64,000 bases of DNA from Gadus chalcogrammus (taxonomy: Eukaryota; Chordata; Actinopteri; Gadiformes; Gadidae): the NCBI RefSeq assembly GCF_026213295.1, contig NC_079413.1, positions 15,964,938-16,028,937 on the forward strand, read 5' to 3'. Of the stretch, positions 36,120 through 47,724 are shown piece by piece. A model generated the notes under the pieces. That model worked only from the letters and a program-made list of their open reading frames with translations. It was not told where the DNA came from and ran no database searches. Each line of letters starts with the position of its first letter. Position 1 is the stretch's first letter. The translations under genes were made by a program, and so were the position numbers.

Positions 36120-36789
36120 TGCGTGTTGTCATGTAGGCTATAGATATAGATCGATTGTCTTGGCTTGCTTGCATCCATGAAATATTGTAATGTTATGGCC
36201 GAGCTGGCTACTGCATATCGCGAACAATCTGGGGATGAGGGCATCCCCGAATAATGATGGGTATTTCGCACACTGCCATGTCAATATATAGCCTAACATA
36301 TACAAATATATCACTGTACTAGACACAAATATATTTTCCACTAGCTAGTGGTGGTCATTACATTGTAGTGAAACTAGTAAAGACAACACAGCCTTATGTT
36401 ACGGCGAAACATGGAGGCACTGACTGCCGCTCTAGTTTCGACAATGCGTTACTTTAGTCTGGTCTTTCTCTTCACTGATTGGTTAGACAGCCTTCAAACT
36501 TAGTGGTCAAGCAAAGAAGGGGAGGGGCTCGTTCTGCATACCTAATAGCCGGAGTGAATAACTAATAGCCGGAGTGAATGACTAATAGCCGCGGCTATTA
36601 GTCATTCAAAACCGTACGGAATCCGTACGGAAACCGTACGGATTCCGTACGGAATTTTTGCAAAAAAAAAATCTTTTTCTCACCATTACTGCCAAATTCC
36701 GGCCGAGATAACTACCATTTCATGTCTTTACCTTTTGTGGAAGAGTGAGAGACGTCGGAGAACCTGACGCAGTCTATTCATACGCCGCG

Positions 36790-37060
36790 TAATCAAACCC
36801 CGAGAAGCCCAATCCCTACGAGAGCTTCCCGTGAACATCCGGAGGCGAACAGAGCTTTTGGCCGTGATATTATTATACTATTATATAAAGAGCTCCGGGA
36901 GTCGAAAACGGCAACGATCATTTTCTCTTCCATGATGCAGTTTACCCCGGACTGCACTGCACTGAGTTGGCCGGTTGAACGCTGATTGGCTGTTACGTTA
37001 CACATGTCACTCAGTGGCCACGCTGTTGAACGCCGATTGGCTGTCATCACGCGAATGTCG
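36790..37060. repeat. Dispersed repeat fragment shared with 56.5-56.6 kb
   Basis: The segment with GAACATCCGGAGGCGAACAG and TTGGCCGTGATATTATTATA is, in inverted form, similar to about 56545-56630 in the hAT element at 55722-56738. No coding content. It continues with two related CAATCAGCG/CGCTGATTGG boxes. Confidence 0.65.
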
Positions 37061-37107
37061 CGTCAAAGTTTAAATATTTTTGAAGATTGATAGATTGCGG
37101 TGAAAAT

Positions 37108-37250
37108 AGGACCCTTTTCCCAGAAAAGAGTCCTATGTTCCCCGCTTTTCCCAAAAAGGGTCCTATGCTCCCCGGTATGTATGGCTACAGGGGAACATAG
37201 GACCCTTTTTGGGAAAAACGGGGAACATATGACCCGGGGAACATAGGGAT
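37108..37250. repeat. Imperfect inverted repeat (CCTATGTTCCCC)
   Basis: Blocks of AAAAGGGTCCTATGCTCCCC on the left face GGGGAACATAGGACCC on the right, with additional direct copies. This is a small fold-back repeat. No gene. Confidence 0.85.
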
Positions 37251-37474
37251 GTTCCCGCTGAAAACCTTGACCTCTAATAAGCCTGTTTCAAACTGTCTCG
37301 TAACTGCACCGAAATCACGTTTAAAACGGCCAGGCATCAGAGAGAATGTCTACAATTTAAGCGGAGTTGAAAGTAATTAACAGTAACTTTATTTGGATAA
37401 CGTTCACAGTAAATTGTAAATCCGAAATTAATTTACTAGGGTTAGGGTAATATTAGAGTGGCTAGGCTAGTAAG

Positions 37475-38695
37475 CAGAGATGGAAATTAACTTTTTTGCC
37501 CACCAGCCACTGTGGCAGGTAGATTTAAAAATCTACCAGCCACTCATCTTTTTTACCAGCCACTTTTTATACGCTATATATTTTTTAATATATGCGTACA
37601 TTTTAAACAATATAATAGTAACAATAGATAAGAAAAGTGTTTTTCATACACATCAGTTGGTGTTACGATGACAAGTTTAGGGATAATTCATCTAAACAAA
37701 GTATTTTCATTAAAAAACGAATTGACATATTAATAATAAAACAACATGCATGGCTACACCATCATAAGTCAATAGGAACATTTGTTTTTTTGTATTTACA
37801 TGTGACTGCATACAAATGTGTCCACACAGACATGGTAACTAACGTATGCTAGCAAGCATTATATGCCCTTAACACTAATATTCAGAAGAAAATATGTGTG
37901 GCATTCAGTCCAATGCTGAAAATATATCTGTGGCATTCAGTAGGCCAATGCTGTGGTAAAGTGTGTAAAGTATGACCAAGTGTTTCTTTCTGTTCAATAG
38001 ATAGAACTTTATCAATCCCCTGTAGGAGAAATTTGTTAATGTTTGTCCTTATAAAACAATAATGGTAAAATAATAAATACAAAACACGACGGTAACTGAG
38101 TAGGTCAAACCGTCCAATCTGAAGGCTCTACTTAACCACTCCCCCTACTCACTTCCACCAATGCGAAGCGAACAGAACTGAGTAGGGGAGGGCGTAGCCT
38201 AACTAGTTTGTGAACGACCCAGAGAAACGCAACTCAAATTCAATGTGAACAAATATGAGGGTTTAATAAAATCCCGGACGATTTTGAAATTCCGACACAC
38301 ATTTTTTTTAAAGTGTGTCAAAAAGAGGGCATGTCCGGGCAAAAGAGGACGTCTGGTTACCATACCGTGTGGCGTGTGAGCGTGTGCATGGGTTGAATTG
38401 CGTGTGTCTCACGCCGAACGCGTGAGACTTGAGAGCCCTGTTACCGATATTATCCCGGATATTGACAGTCGCAGTTCAGCAAAAGAGGCGAAGAGGAAGA
38501 AGGGGCCCGGATGTTGACAGTAATGGTTGTGGAACTGTGCAGCGCCGTATAACGAATGTATTAGATATGCAAATTTGATCGGACCTGACTGGAAAGTATT
38601 ACCCGCCACAGTGGCGGGTGAAGTGACACAATTCACCCGCCACCATACAAATCCACCCGCAAATGGCGTGTGGCGGGTGTTAATTTCCATCCCTG
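37475..38695. mobile_element. hAT non-autonomous element (CAGGGATGGAAATTAA ends), TSD CTAGTAAG
   Basis: The left end CAGAGATGGAAATTAAC pairs with the right end GTTAATTTCCATCCCTG. The 8-bp duplication CTAGTAAG is exact at 37467-37474 and 38696-38703. GTGGCAGGTAG and GGCGGGTG boxes near the ends are partly inverted. The AT-rich interior has no recognised protein. It lies in the long first intron of the 527-residue gene and so is younger than the CACTA-like element. Confidence 0.93.
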
Positions 38696-39053
38696 CTAGT
38701 AAGGCTACACAATTGTATTGCCCGCGCAATTTGGTCCACTCCTCACATATGCAGTCTTCCCATTTTACCTACAGGAGTCTAAAATTATTACAGGATAACC
38801 ACCAATGCACTTTTTATAAACCTTCATAACGTGAAAGTAACCTCTTACTGACTAAATCCTGTTTATGGTAGCATGTTAGCCGAAATGAAGAAGCTAGGTA
38901 CTGCTTATTTGTTCAGCTAGCCACAACTGGATTTTCTATTTCTACAGTACACAACTAACTGCAGTACACGGTAAATGACAACAAGGCAGTTTAAAAACAT
39001 GTCATGTAGATATGCTAAACATTTGGTAAAATGAAAGAAGAGGAGAAACTTAC

Positions 39054-39147
39054 CAGACTTCTTCGACGACGAAAGCAGTTGAAAATGGCGGAGTGCAGAC
39101 TCAGTCGTGCAGTTTTGAAATGAGAAAGGGGTGGGCGGAGCTTTATA
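39054..39147 (-). promoter_or_regulatory. Promoter and 5' leader exon of the 527-residue gene
   Basis: On the minus strand, CTATAAAG (39148-39141) is followed about 30 bases later by a leader. The leader contains CCGCCATTTTC and ends in CTG before GTAAGTTT (donor at 39053). A GC-box-like CCGCCC lies next to the TATA motif. The first acceptor with a usable ATG is at 32775, so the first intron would be about 6.3 kb and contain the later insertions. The promoter lies about 140 bp inside the right transposon end, as expected for an element-encoded gene. Confidence 0.6.
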
Positions 39148-39329
39148 GAGTACTTTTTACACCCCGTGTTTTAACTACCGAAATTGACACCAACACTAGG
39201 GGGCATTCTACTCCAGCTGTTATATTAACTCAGATAGAGTTAATGGAGTTTGACACTGCATATTTAACACTGGGGAATTTACTGTGTACCAACTACCGTG
39301 GTCGATTCACTCTCCGGGGTCGCTGCGTG

Positions 39330-40030
39330 ACCCGAGTGCTTTCGCGTTGAACCACCGACGTGGTCAACGAAATCACGAGTGCCCTTGATGTGCCACCGAC
39401 GTGGTCACGCACTCACCGGTGTTGCTGCAGCAAATATTGTGTACTTCCGTGTTGAACACCGACGTGTTCAATGAACTCCGAGTGCCCTGCACTTGAGTGT
39501 TTGATATTATGCCACCGACGTGGTAATTAAATTTGCATGTGCCCGAGTTGTGCCCACCGACGTGGTCAACGCACTACCAGGGTTGCTGCAGCGAACGTGG
39601 AGTTCTGAGTTGTACCGCACCGACGTGCGCAACGAACTCACGAGTGCTTGGGTTGTTCCCACCGACGTGGGCAACGCACTCACCGGGGTTGCTGCAACGA
39701 ACTAGAGTTCTGAGTTGTACCGCACCGACGTGCGCAACGAACTCACGAGTGCTTGAGTTGTTCCCACCGACGTGAGCAACGCACTCACCGGGGTTACTGC
39801 AGTCAAACCATGAGTATTAGATAACGTGCCACCGACGTGGTCATACTCACGAGTGCCCGAGTTGTTACCACCGACGTGGTCAACGCACTCACGTCACCGG
39901 GGTTGCCGCTGCAACCTTGAGTTTTATTTTTCTATGTACGCCACCGACGTGACAGCGAACTCAAGAGTGTTTTCTAGATGATCCACCGACGTGGTCACAC
40001 TCGCCGGGGTTGCTGCAGGTTAACCTGAGT
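39330..40030. repeat. CACCGACGTGG array, alternating about 42- and 63-bp spacing
   Basis: GACGTG cores lie near 39358, 39398, 39461, 39518, 39559, 39622, 39664, 39727, 39769, 39834, 39873, 39946 and 39988. Steps alternate near 40-42 and 57-73, so the true unit is about 105 bp with two boxes. Spacers carry ACGAACTCACGAGTGC or CACTCACCGGGGTTGCTGCA. Two similar boxes recur at about 40660-40760 and one at 41765-41805, next to retroelement coding sequence, so the array probably belongs to that element. Confidence 0.88.
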
Positions 40031-40600
40031 TATGAAACCGAATTTTGCTTTATAAATTTAGTACCCGATAACCACCACCGCCGGTAGTTGCAAATAGTGT
40101 TGCTTTTGGCAATGAAAATTATGACTAAGAGTCGTCATCAACAAACCTTTATCGCGTGAGAAAAACGAGACTGGATGCAACGTGGATGCTGGGCATGTGA
40201 CAATAGCAGTGATTAAATGCATAGTACAATATAGTTGGCGAATAAAACAAGACTAAAGTGTTTTACGAAAATAAGACCGCTAAAATGTCTCTTCATTTTC
40301 GTTGACCTAAACTAGGCGATAAAGACTTATAACGTTATTTTGTTCGACTGGAACTTCAACTGTTCCAGACATAACATCAATTTTCAACCATTTACCTTAT
40401 TTAACAAAACTACGCACTTGTAACTTCGATAATATCTAAATGGAATTACGATAACACTGGAAAGAGTATGAATGTAACTAAAACTAATAAAAACTAAAAT
40501 GACAGCTTGACACAAGACTAGACCAACACTAGAAAGGAAACAGGCCACCAAAAACAGCTATGGTTGCAAACGTGTGAAACCTGTCTTAACCGACGTTAGA
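40031..40600. other. Insertion-like spacer between two copies of an array end
   Basis: The array end 39886-40035 (TTTTCTAGATGATCCACCGA) is repeated at 40605-40762, and this unrelated stretch separates them. No gene recognised. Confidence 0.55.
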
Positions 40601-40784
40601 GAGCATCGTGTTCGCACTCACCGGGGTCGCCGCTGCGAACCTTGAGTTTTATTTTTTCCATGATATGCCACCAACGTGACACCGAACTCAAAGAGTGTTT
40701 TCTAGATGATCCACCGACGTGGTCGAACTTGCCGGGGTTGCTGCAGGTTAACCTTGAGTTATATATGCAGAGAAGGTGACATCA

Positions 40785-41420
40785 GCGAAAGTTAGGCCCC
40801 GTGTAGGGGAAAAAGTCTGAGTAGGAGACGTGTACGCATTTGCGCATAAACCCAAGAACGCATAAACCCGAGAACGCATAAACCCGTAAAACGCATGAAC
40901 CCGTAGAACACATGAACCCGTAGAACACATGAACCCGTAGAACACATGAACCCGTAGAACACATGAACCCGTAGAACGCTGTGAGAAACACTGACTCGAG
41001 TAATATGTTAAAATAAGGATGAAAACTCCCAGAAAGAGCACACTAATCTATTCAAAATATCGAGTGAGTTGGAGTGGCCAACACACATAAATAATTGTAA
41101 TACACCAAAATTGTTAACTGACATACATGGCTAAACAAGCAAATGAAAAATTAAATACCCCGTGTAGGGGAAAAAGTCTGAGTAAGAGACGTGTACGCAT
41201 GAACGCATGAACCCGGGAACGCATGAACCCGTAGAACTGTGAGAAAACACCGTCTCGAGTAATATGTTAAAATAAGGATGAAATCTCCCAGCTCTGAGAG
41301 AGCACACTAATCTTTTTGAAATATCGAGTGAGTTGGAGTGGCCTACACGCGTAAATAATTGTAATAGGCCTACACCAACATTGTTAACTGTCATACGTAG
41401 CTAAACGAGCAAATGAAAAA
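40785..41420. repeat. About 361-bp tandem duplication with an internal 17-bp repeat
   Basis: CCCCGTGTAGGGGAAAAAGT occurs at 40797 and 41158, and the following about 250 bp are similar (GACTCGAGTAATATGTTAAA and onwards). Inside the first copy, a 17-bp unit AACCCGTAGAACACATG is tandemly repeated between about 40856 and 40978. The second copy has only about two such units. Confidence 0.9.
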
Positions 41421-41689
41421 TTAAATACCAACGCGACTGAAACTATTAACAATAAGACTAAATAATAATATAAAATGATACCATAATGTACCCGTTCTTT
41501 GTCTTTGGATCTTTTGAATAAATTGAACGATATGTGAATCGCATTGCGAGCAGAGGAACGTGAGAGTTAGTGAGCAGCAGCTGAACCAATCTAAAAGGCC
41601 CTTCGTCAATAAAAACCTTTTAATAATAATCAGTTACCACAGTGCCTAAAACCCATCAACTTCATTCATGTTAAAGTGAAGGGAAAAAC

Positions 41690-42030
41690 CTCAGACACAA
41701 GGAGTTAACCGAACAGTGCACGGTATAAAGATAATTATGAACCTTTGATTGCGAACGTAGAGTTCTGTGTTGTACCACACCGACGTGTGCAACGAACTCA
41801 ACAAATTCAACCGGATGTAAAATCCGTATGCTGTGGAAGACCACCTTCCCAGCCGTTTTGACGCTGCTTTGTTATCGCAAAACATGGTTATACGTTAACG
41901 CCGCCATGCTTTGCCCCACAGAACGCTAGCTGCTACGATAGCGTAAAGCTCGAACAGCGCAGACGACTCTGACCCGAGGGCGAACGTACCAGCTTCGACT
42001 GGCCATCCCTCAGCAAACCATTGCCCTTGG
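41690..42030 (-). pseudogene. Retrotransposon RNase H fragment (DIRS/Ngaro-like)
   Basis: The minus strand reads LGGLFQGQWFAEGWPVEAGT, FALGSESSALFELYAIVAAS, VLWGKAW, a stop, then ITMFCDNKAA. The E in FELY and D in CDN fit the RNase H active site of reverse-transcribing elements. The spacing and the WG motif are most like tyrosine-recombinase (DIRS/Ngaro) retrotransposons, though other lineages are possible. One stop and frame changes show decay. It follows directly on the Gag-like frame without reverse transcriptase between, so a large internal deletion is likely. Confidence 0.55.
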
Positions 42031-42450
42031 AATAAACCCCCTAACCCAACCGAGGGAGCCGCAACCTGAAGCTGGACTGTAGAGCTGTGAGAGAAAATAC
42101 GCTGCGGGGGCTAACGCGGGGACTGCAGTAGCCATGGTAGCAGGGCACGTGCCAGGTGCGTAGCCTGTGAAGGCGGAGGAAGCCGAGCCTGATGGTTGCT
42201 GGAAGTAGAAAGGCGCCGTGGCGACCGACGACAGCGGGTTGGGGGCCTGGACCCGTCCGGGAGTTCCGCATGGCGTTTCGACGGCGTCCATCCTGGCGCC
42301 AATGCTTTGCACCAACTCGGCGAGGGTTTGTAGAACCAGGCGGATGTCCGTGTTGGGAACTTGTTGGTGGTGTTGTTGAGGATACCGGGGACCGAAAAGA
42401 ACGGCTTTCTGCGCTCGCTTGCCGGGACCAGAAGTAGTAGGCCGACCAGC
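42031..42450 (-). pseudogene. Retrotransposon Gag-like fragment
   Basis: One minus-strand frame reads GKRAQKAVLFGPRYPQQHHQ, QVPNTDIRLVLQTLAELVQS and IGARMDAVETPCGTPG, then a Pro/Ala/Ser-rich tail. The short coiled-coil-like helix and low-complexity tail suit a Gag of a tyrosine-recombinase retroelement. It lies just downstream, on the same strand, of the terminal module 42541-42688. No zinc knuckle seen. Function inferred from position. Confidence 0.45.
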
Positions 42451-42540
42451 ACGAATCCGAAGTTATAACCTCTTGGTGTGTATTAACCGACGTAGCAACT
42501 AAGCGACGAGATAATCAGAAGCACAGTAAAGCAGCAGTAT

Positions 42541-43315
42541 GCGTCGAACGAAGACCTGAGCAGCAAAGACATATGTTAGACTACTCTTTATAGAGCAGGT
42601 GTAGGCAGGTGATTGGTAGCTGGTGATTGGCGGCCAGCCGCGCGTGATTTGAGTCCTCCTGGTAGAACTACCAGCAAGCTTAACATTTGTCGGCCGTGGC
42701 TGCGCTGGAGTCCGAGGTAGGAAACCCAAACGCCGCCGGGTTTGGGTGAAGAGTTTAGAATAGAATAGAATAGAATAGAATTGACTTTATTTGTCATTGT
42801 GCATTGGATACACAACGAAATTTGTTTGTGCAACCACTAACAAAAGTGCAGTTGTGCTGGGTGGAGGGTAGGAGTGTAGTGTGATTATTAAGTTCTGCGA
42901 TGGCCCTGGGGATGAAACTCTTCTGCAGTCTGGAGGTGCGGGCTGTGGTGGCCCGGTAGCGCCTGCCAAAGGGTAGCAGGGTGAAGATCGGGTTAGATTA
43001 AATAATCTCTGATATAAATAACAATAATCGGGTTAAATAACTTCACATGGTGTGTCTGGTGTGTTTCCAGCATTCGTAGTGTTGATCAGCAGAGAATTAG
43101 TCCGCCAAGACATTGAGGTTGCTTAGCATCCAGAGACTCTGTCCATGCAAGTGAACGGAGCGTTCCCTCTTCATCATAACTATCAAACCAAACATCCTTC
43201 ACATTCACCGAGCGAACATTATGAAAGTAAAATGCACATTTCTCGCTAAAAATGTTTCCATAAACGCATTTAATAACTATGTTACTATTTCCACCCAGAA
43301 TAAAGAAAGATGTCG
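42541..43315 (-). mobile_element. Retroelement terminal region: repeated modules (right side)
   Basis: It holds the 148-bp module (42541-42688) followed by the GTCGGCCGTGGCTGCG module (42689-43137, interrupted by a retroposon) and the MITE-derived block (43140-43315). The modules match 25543-25690, 24928-25136 and 24765-24927. Read on minus, it would drive the Gag-like frame: TATAAAGAG lies about 130 bases before it. Confidence 0.6.
42757..42988 (-). mobile_element. Short retroposon with (ATTCT)n tail (L2/SINE-like)
   Basis: On the minus strand it ends ACAAATAAAGTCAATTCTAT with pentamer ATTCT repeats, the 3' tail style of fish L2-related SINEs. The body contains a block near 42897-42960 with GATGAAACTCTTCTGCAG on the plus strand, typical of such elements. 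It interrupts the module shared with 24928-25136, which shows it as an insertion. Confidence 0.65.
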
Positions 43316-43872
43316 GCCGTATGCTTCTGTCCAAGCTCACTACTCTCTGCCAGTGACGTCGGGTCAAGCTCAACGCTGATTGGCTATCGCGGCCAAGCGT
43401 CACGCGTTGGAGCGTTGAAAGTTCAGATTTCTGAACTCCGGGCGTTGGCGCGTTGGGCGCGTTACTGCGTTTACGTGCGTAATTACGTGCTTCTGACGCG
43501 CCTAAAGGCCTCTACATACCTCCGGATACGGACAGTTTCGTCCGGTCCCGGAGGTGTTTCGTGGGAACAATAACAATAAACAATAAAATAAAAATGTCAG
43601 GTATATAGTATAATATAAGTATATACAAATAACATATATATATATATATAGATGAATGGATGGATGGATAGATGGATAGATAGATAAGACGAAACACCTC
43701 CGGGACCGGACGAAACTGTCCGTATCCGGAGGTATGTAGAGGCCTTATCGCCCCTAACGCGACGCTTCATCGCATGTAACGCGTCTACGCGCCTATACCA
43801 ATGGTTCCCTATGCAAAAATGCCGAATTTTGACGCCCCTAACGCGAGTAACGCGTTTGGTGTGGCCGTACCG
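43316..43872. mobile_element. MITE, right half (GGTGTGGCCGTACC end)
   Basis: It ends in ACGCGTTTGGTGTGGCCGTA, the inverse of 24612-24645. ACGCG-rich subterminal sequence matches the left half. A smaller inverted-repeat element (43506-43746) sits in it. It is probably the other half of the element split by the 24928-43315 insertions. Confidence 0.68.
43506..43746. mobile_element. Small MITE with about 56-bp perfect TIR and TA/GATG core
   Basis: AGGCCTCTACATACCTCCGG at the left is exactly inverted at the right, and pairing extends to GGTGTTTCGT. The core has (TA)n and (GATG)n-like tracts. Flanks read TAA and TAT, so the duplication is unclear. Confidence 0.88.
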
Positions 43873-44668
43873 TAACGCCCCGTGCCCACTACATGCGTCC
43901 GTTGACTGATGTGGGAAGGCGTGGCTGACTGATGGGGGAGTAGTCTTTGCAGATGCATCCGTCAGCCAATCAAATCGCTTCGCCGGGTTCTTCCCACTAC
44001 TTCCTGCTTGTTGCGATGCAAGATGACCCACTTTCCATGCAGTATCGTCAGAGGCCGAGTCGCGTCACAGTGCTTCAATTTGCATACGCGATTGTTACGT
44101 CCTCCGCTAGGGGAAGGGGTGGCAACATAAAACCAGATGTCTTTGGTTAACTGGAAGTTGTTTATTTGTTTATTTAGCCCAGAGCATGGGATAAGTTCCC
44201 GTGTAGCAATTAACAAGAACCTCGATCAACCAACAAATAACCATTCGAAGACCCAATATGGCAAGCTTCATATCCAAGGCCAGCTGCCGTGGATGTTGAG
44301 CTCGCCCGTGCTTTATCCTCCCGGATCCTCGGCCCTCCGATGCAGCAGCCAATCACGTCCGGGGACAGGCACATCAAAATTAACATAATGGTCAACAAAT
44401 CACACGCGGGGAAAAACACATGATCATTAGCATGAGCATCGACAAACTGAGGATTTTACTCATGAGGGCGGGGTGTCAATCAGCAACCGTACAGCGATCT
44501 GATTGGATGACGGATCCGTCGCTGCCAAAAAGTTGAACATTTTTCAACTTTCTGACGGCGCCGAAGGCTCCAACGGAACGTACGGATCCACAATGCATTG
44601 CGCGTCCGTCCCCATTAAAGTCAATGGGGATCACGCAACGGACGCATGTAGTGGGCACGGGGCGTTAG
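43873..44668. mobile_element. MITE-like element (TAACGCCCCGTGCCCACTAC ends)
   Basis: TAACGCCCCGTGCCCACTAC at the left is inverted at the right end (to 44668), with CATGCGTCCGTT continuing the repeat. It abuts the previous MITE directly. An LTR-like interior (about 44094-44420) was considered but not confirmed. No protein recognised. Confidence 0.8.
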
Positions 44669-44679
44669 TGCGTTGAGAC

Positions 44680-44885
44680 GGGGGAGGGGCCGCGCAGGCA
44701 CCCGGTGCTCGTTGTGAAGAGGTAATAGCGATAGTGCTTTCACCTCAAAAAGTCGCCAAAAGTCACCAATAGCAGCTGAAAAAGGAGCTAGATTTGTCGC
44801 TTGTCGCTGTTTTGAAAAAAGTCGCCAAAGGGGTCTGAAAAGTAGCTAAATATAGCGTCAAAATCGCTAAGTTGGCAACACTGCG
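44680..44885. mobile_element. hAT-type end fragment (CAGTGTTGCCAACTTAGCGA)
   Basis: It ends at TAAGTTGGCAACACTG with many AGTCGCCAAAA/AGTAGCTAAA motifs upstream. This is one end of a common fish hAT-like element; the partner end was not found in the window. Confidence 0.55.
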
Positions 44886-45479
44886 GTTTGGTCCAGTAGC
44901 CGTAAGCGTCTTTGTATTTAATGCGCATGCGCAGGCTTGTGCGGAACCTTGAAATTGTACATTTGTCTAAACAAATATTTCTAAATTGAGCTCCTAATCA
45001 AATATAACTGTGTTTTAGGAAGAAAACAAAAAATGTTTATTTGGATTGAATGACAAAATTATTAATCAGTTGAATACACAACCTTAACATTTTACATTTG
45101 TCAAAATGGATATTTCTTGATTGAGCTCCTAATTAAAAATATCTATATTTCACAGTATTTTTAAATAAAAAAAGTTATTTTAAAAATAAAACAATTTTTT
45201 TTTATTTTAATTGAATTACAAAATAATAATCAGATGAAGTACGGCTTAAAAACCTTTTTCCAGTGTGTTTAGTTTACGATGTGGGCCCCAGAGCAGTGTG
45301 TAATTACAACATACACCCTTGGCACGCTACAGTTTTCGTGGCAGCGATACGATTTGGCCACTTACACCCTCGGCACGCTACACCTTGATATGGTTCTCTA
45401 AGTAAAACTAAAAAGTCACCAGTTTTTACACATTACTTGTTATAACAGACAAGTTATATATATAAACTAACCTGACGAA
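44886..45479. other. AT-rich stretch with two degenerate repeat units
   Basis: The segments about 44955-45080 and 45088-45225 share TACATTTGTC, GAGCTCCTAAT and AATAATCAG, suggesting an old duplication of about 135 bp. CTCGGCACGCTACA and CTTGGCACGCTACA also repeat (about 45310-45380). No gene seen. Confidence 0.55.
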
Positions 45480-45480
45480 A

Positions 45481-47663
45481 GCCAGGCTGTCCATGTTCGT
45501 GGCCATCCCCTGCTATATATTGCTCTGCGCCTTCATATTCTTCTTGTTGAGCATTCTGGAAATGAAATATCAGGATTAGTATTAATGCAAGGTTCCATGG
45601 CTATATTGGCTTGGTAATTATTTTCTATCCTGCTTATGAACACTGCTGCTTTGAAGAGGATTCACATCTTGTTAACATAATCATTATCGTTTATGTCCCA
45701 CCAAAGTTGAAGAATAGCCTTATTCTGTATTCTTCTTTTCTCTCTCAGCTCCTTTGCTTATCGCTTATCAAACTTATTCCAGTTGTATTAGGTGAAATGT
45801 TCTTTTTACTTAACTTTAACATTGTACACAGTTGCATTAATTATTGATACATCGCATAGGTCATCATTAAAAAATATGCCTACCATATGCTGTAGTAGCT
45901 CACTGTCACATGTGTTGCCTCCATGTTCATCCATATTTCCAACTTCCATTTGTATTCCCCTTTCTGGGCCAGAGCCAGCAGAGACATCTTCAGATGAATC
46001 ACTGATGTCACTAGAAAGACAATATATAAAAATATACATAAAGGGAAAATTAATGTAAATATTTGTGCTTCAGTTACACAGTAACTGACCATATGGTACC
46101 ATGTTGACACTTATATTATACCTATAAAACATGTCACATAAGACACATACAAATGTTTGACATAGAAATTAATGATTTATATAATTAAATGATATAATCT
46201 TTTTTAAAGAGAGTATGAGTTATTGCTTATACACTGATTATTTTACTGCCTCGATGTACTAAATATAGAGTACCATAAATAAAAAAGGGCAAATAGATGG
46301 TATATAGAATGTAGCATATATAATGCATATTTTGTGTCATAAACTAATAATTCAACCCCATGCAGTTCAATTCAGCCAATTATAAATTGACCCAATGCAC
46401 CATAGATGAATAAAAATCACTATATTGCATCGATATTAAACAAAGAATATACAGACTGAACATTAAGATATGTAAAATGAACATTCATAAAAATGGAATT
46501 TCATCAATTTCAGATCATAAAATGACTAATTGTACCCAAAATGTTTAGATTTGAATACGTTTTTCTTAGTTATTTAAGTATCACATGGAAGATTTTACTT
46601 ACAAGGTTTATTTCTTACACTGTAAAATATATTAAATCTCGTGTAACAGTGTTATTTTTGACTTTTGACCCTGATTGTGATTTACCCGTTCATGCCTGTA
46701 TAACCATAGACATCTATATGATAGACGGAGCATCGAATGCTACCGCCTACTGGCGCCGACGAGACGCGGGGCCGCCATCTTGGAGTGGTCATCCGCTCCA
46801 CACTGTCATACGTGTAGCTATGATAAAGGCCACATGGTTTGGCGTGTTTTATTATTCAATACTAATTATACCAATAGTACGGTAATGTTAAATCTTGCTT
46901 GTGAAAAGTAATCCCCCGATTCCTATTATGGATTGTCCGCCGATTTGAGCAGGAATACGCTGAACAACAGCCCGGCATCCTGTTTCTGCTGCTGTTGCTG
47001 CTCCCGGTTGACCACTCCAAGATGGCGGCCGTATTTCTCGCGTCCCAGCAGCCAATGCTCCGTCTATCTATAAGATGTCTATGTGTATAACTATAAGCAC
47101 ATAACTTTTATGCAATAAATTACCAGCCCTGCTGTGGTTATATAAGCCATTTTGTAGCCAAATGGGTGAACCTTGTGTGGACAATTATGGCTGTGTTATG
47201 TAACTTAATATTACTATACCATCAACATTTGCACATTACAGCATTGCATTTACCTTCTAACATATGATCACACATCTACTCATGGAGCCAACATTACAGA
47301 ACGTTTTGCCAAAATAACATTTCTAAAATCAAACTGTAGGTGAAAAATTGCTGTATGAGCAGCTTAAGCAGCTTAAAACAGTTAAAAAGTTGCTCAGGTA
47401 ATTTATGGCATCAGGTGTAAGTTACACCGATCCACTTATACTTACTCTATTTGACATTGTACAACAAGTTCTTGTTCTGAAATCTCTGATGCAGACGCAG
47501 GCGGCAACCCGTGTGATTCATCTTCAGAATCTGACGATGACGTCGAATCCGTCCTCGCCGACTTCGGAAGCTTTCGATATAACTCAGTAGTCCGAGGAAT
47601 CTCTTGTGATTCGTCAGATAAATATCGCTTGTAAGATCGCGGAATCTTTCTCCCACGATCCAT
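45481..47663 (-). pseudogene. N-terminal exons of an unidentified transposon-type gene
   Basis: Three minus-strand blocks have splice-like borders. The first, 47663-about 47455, reads [20 protein letters not shown] and is then Ser/Asp-rich with acidic TSSSDSEDESHG. The second, 46012-45883, opens DISDSSEDVSAGSGPERG after TTTCTAG and ends before GTAGGC. The third, about 45556-45473, reads NAQQEEYEGAEQYIAGDG before GTTAG. The basic, Arg-rich start plus acidic exons resemble the N-terminal part of fish TNP2-type genes, but no catalytic exon follows to the left. Either the rest was lost or this is another gene. A hAT MITE lies in its first intron. Confidence 0.4.
46705..47083. mobile_element. hAT MITE (CATAGACATC ends), TSD TGTATAAC
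   Basis: CATAGACATCTATATGATAG at the left is matched by the inverted right end with one small difference. The 8-bp duplication TGTATAAC is exact at 46697-46704 and 47084-47091. GCCGCCATCTTGGAGTGGTC and its inverse lie inside. At 379 bp it is non-autonomous. Confidence 0.93.
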
Positions 47664-47724
47664 TTCTCGATCCCACTCTTAAAAACAACTACAGGTAGGT
47701 CGCCATTGCTCTTTCATCTCAATC

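Noticed and set aside
39330..40030. CRISPR-like look of short repeats with variable spacers
   Set aside because: The DNA is eukaryotic, boxes are degenerate, the spacers are themselves related to each other, and no cas gene exists. It is better explained as a tandem array.
44094..44420. Possible solo LTR starting TGTTACGTCC and ending AAAACACA
   Set aside because: No matching 4-6-bp target duplication was found and no second copy is present in the window. It lies inside a MITE-like element and was left unassigned.
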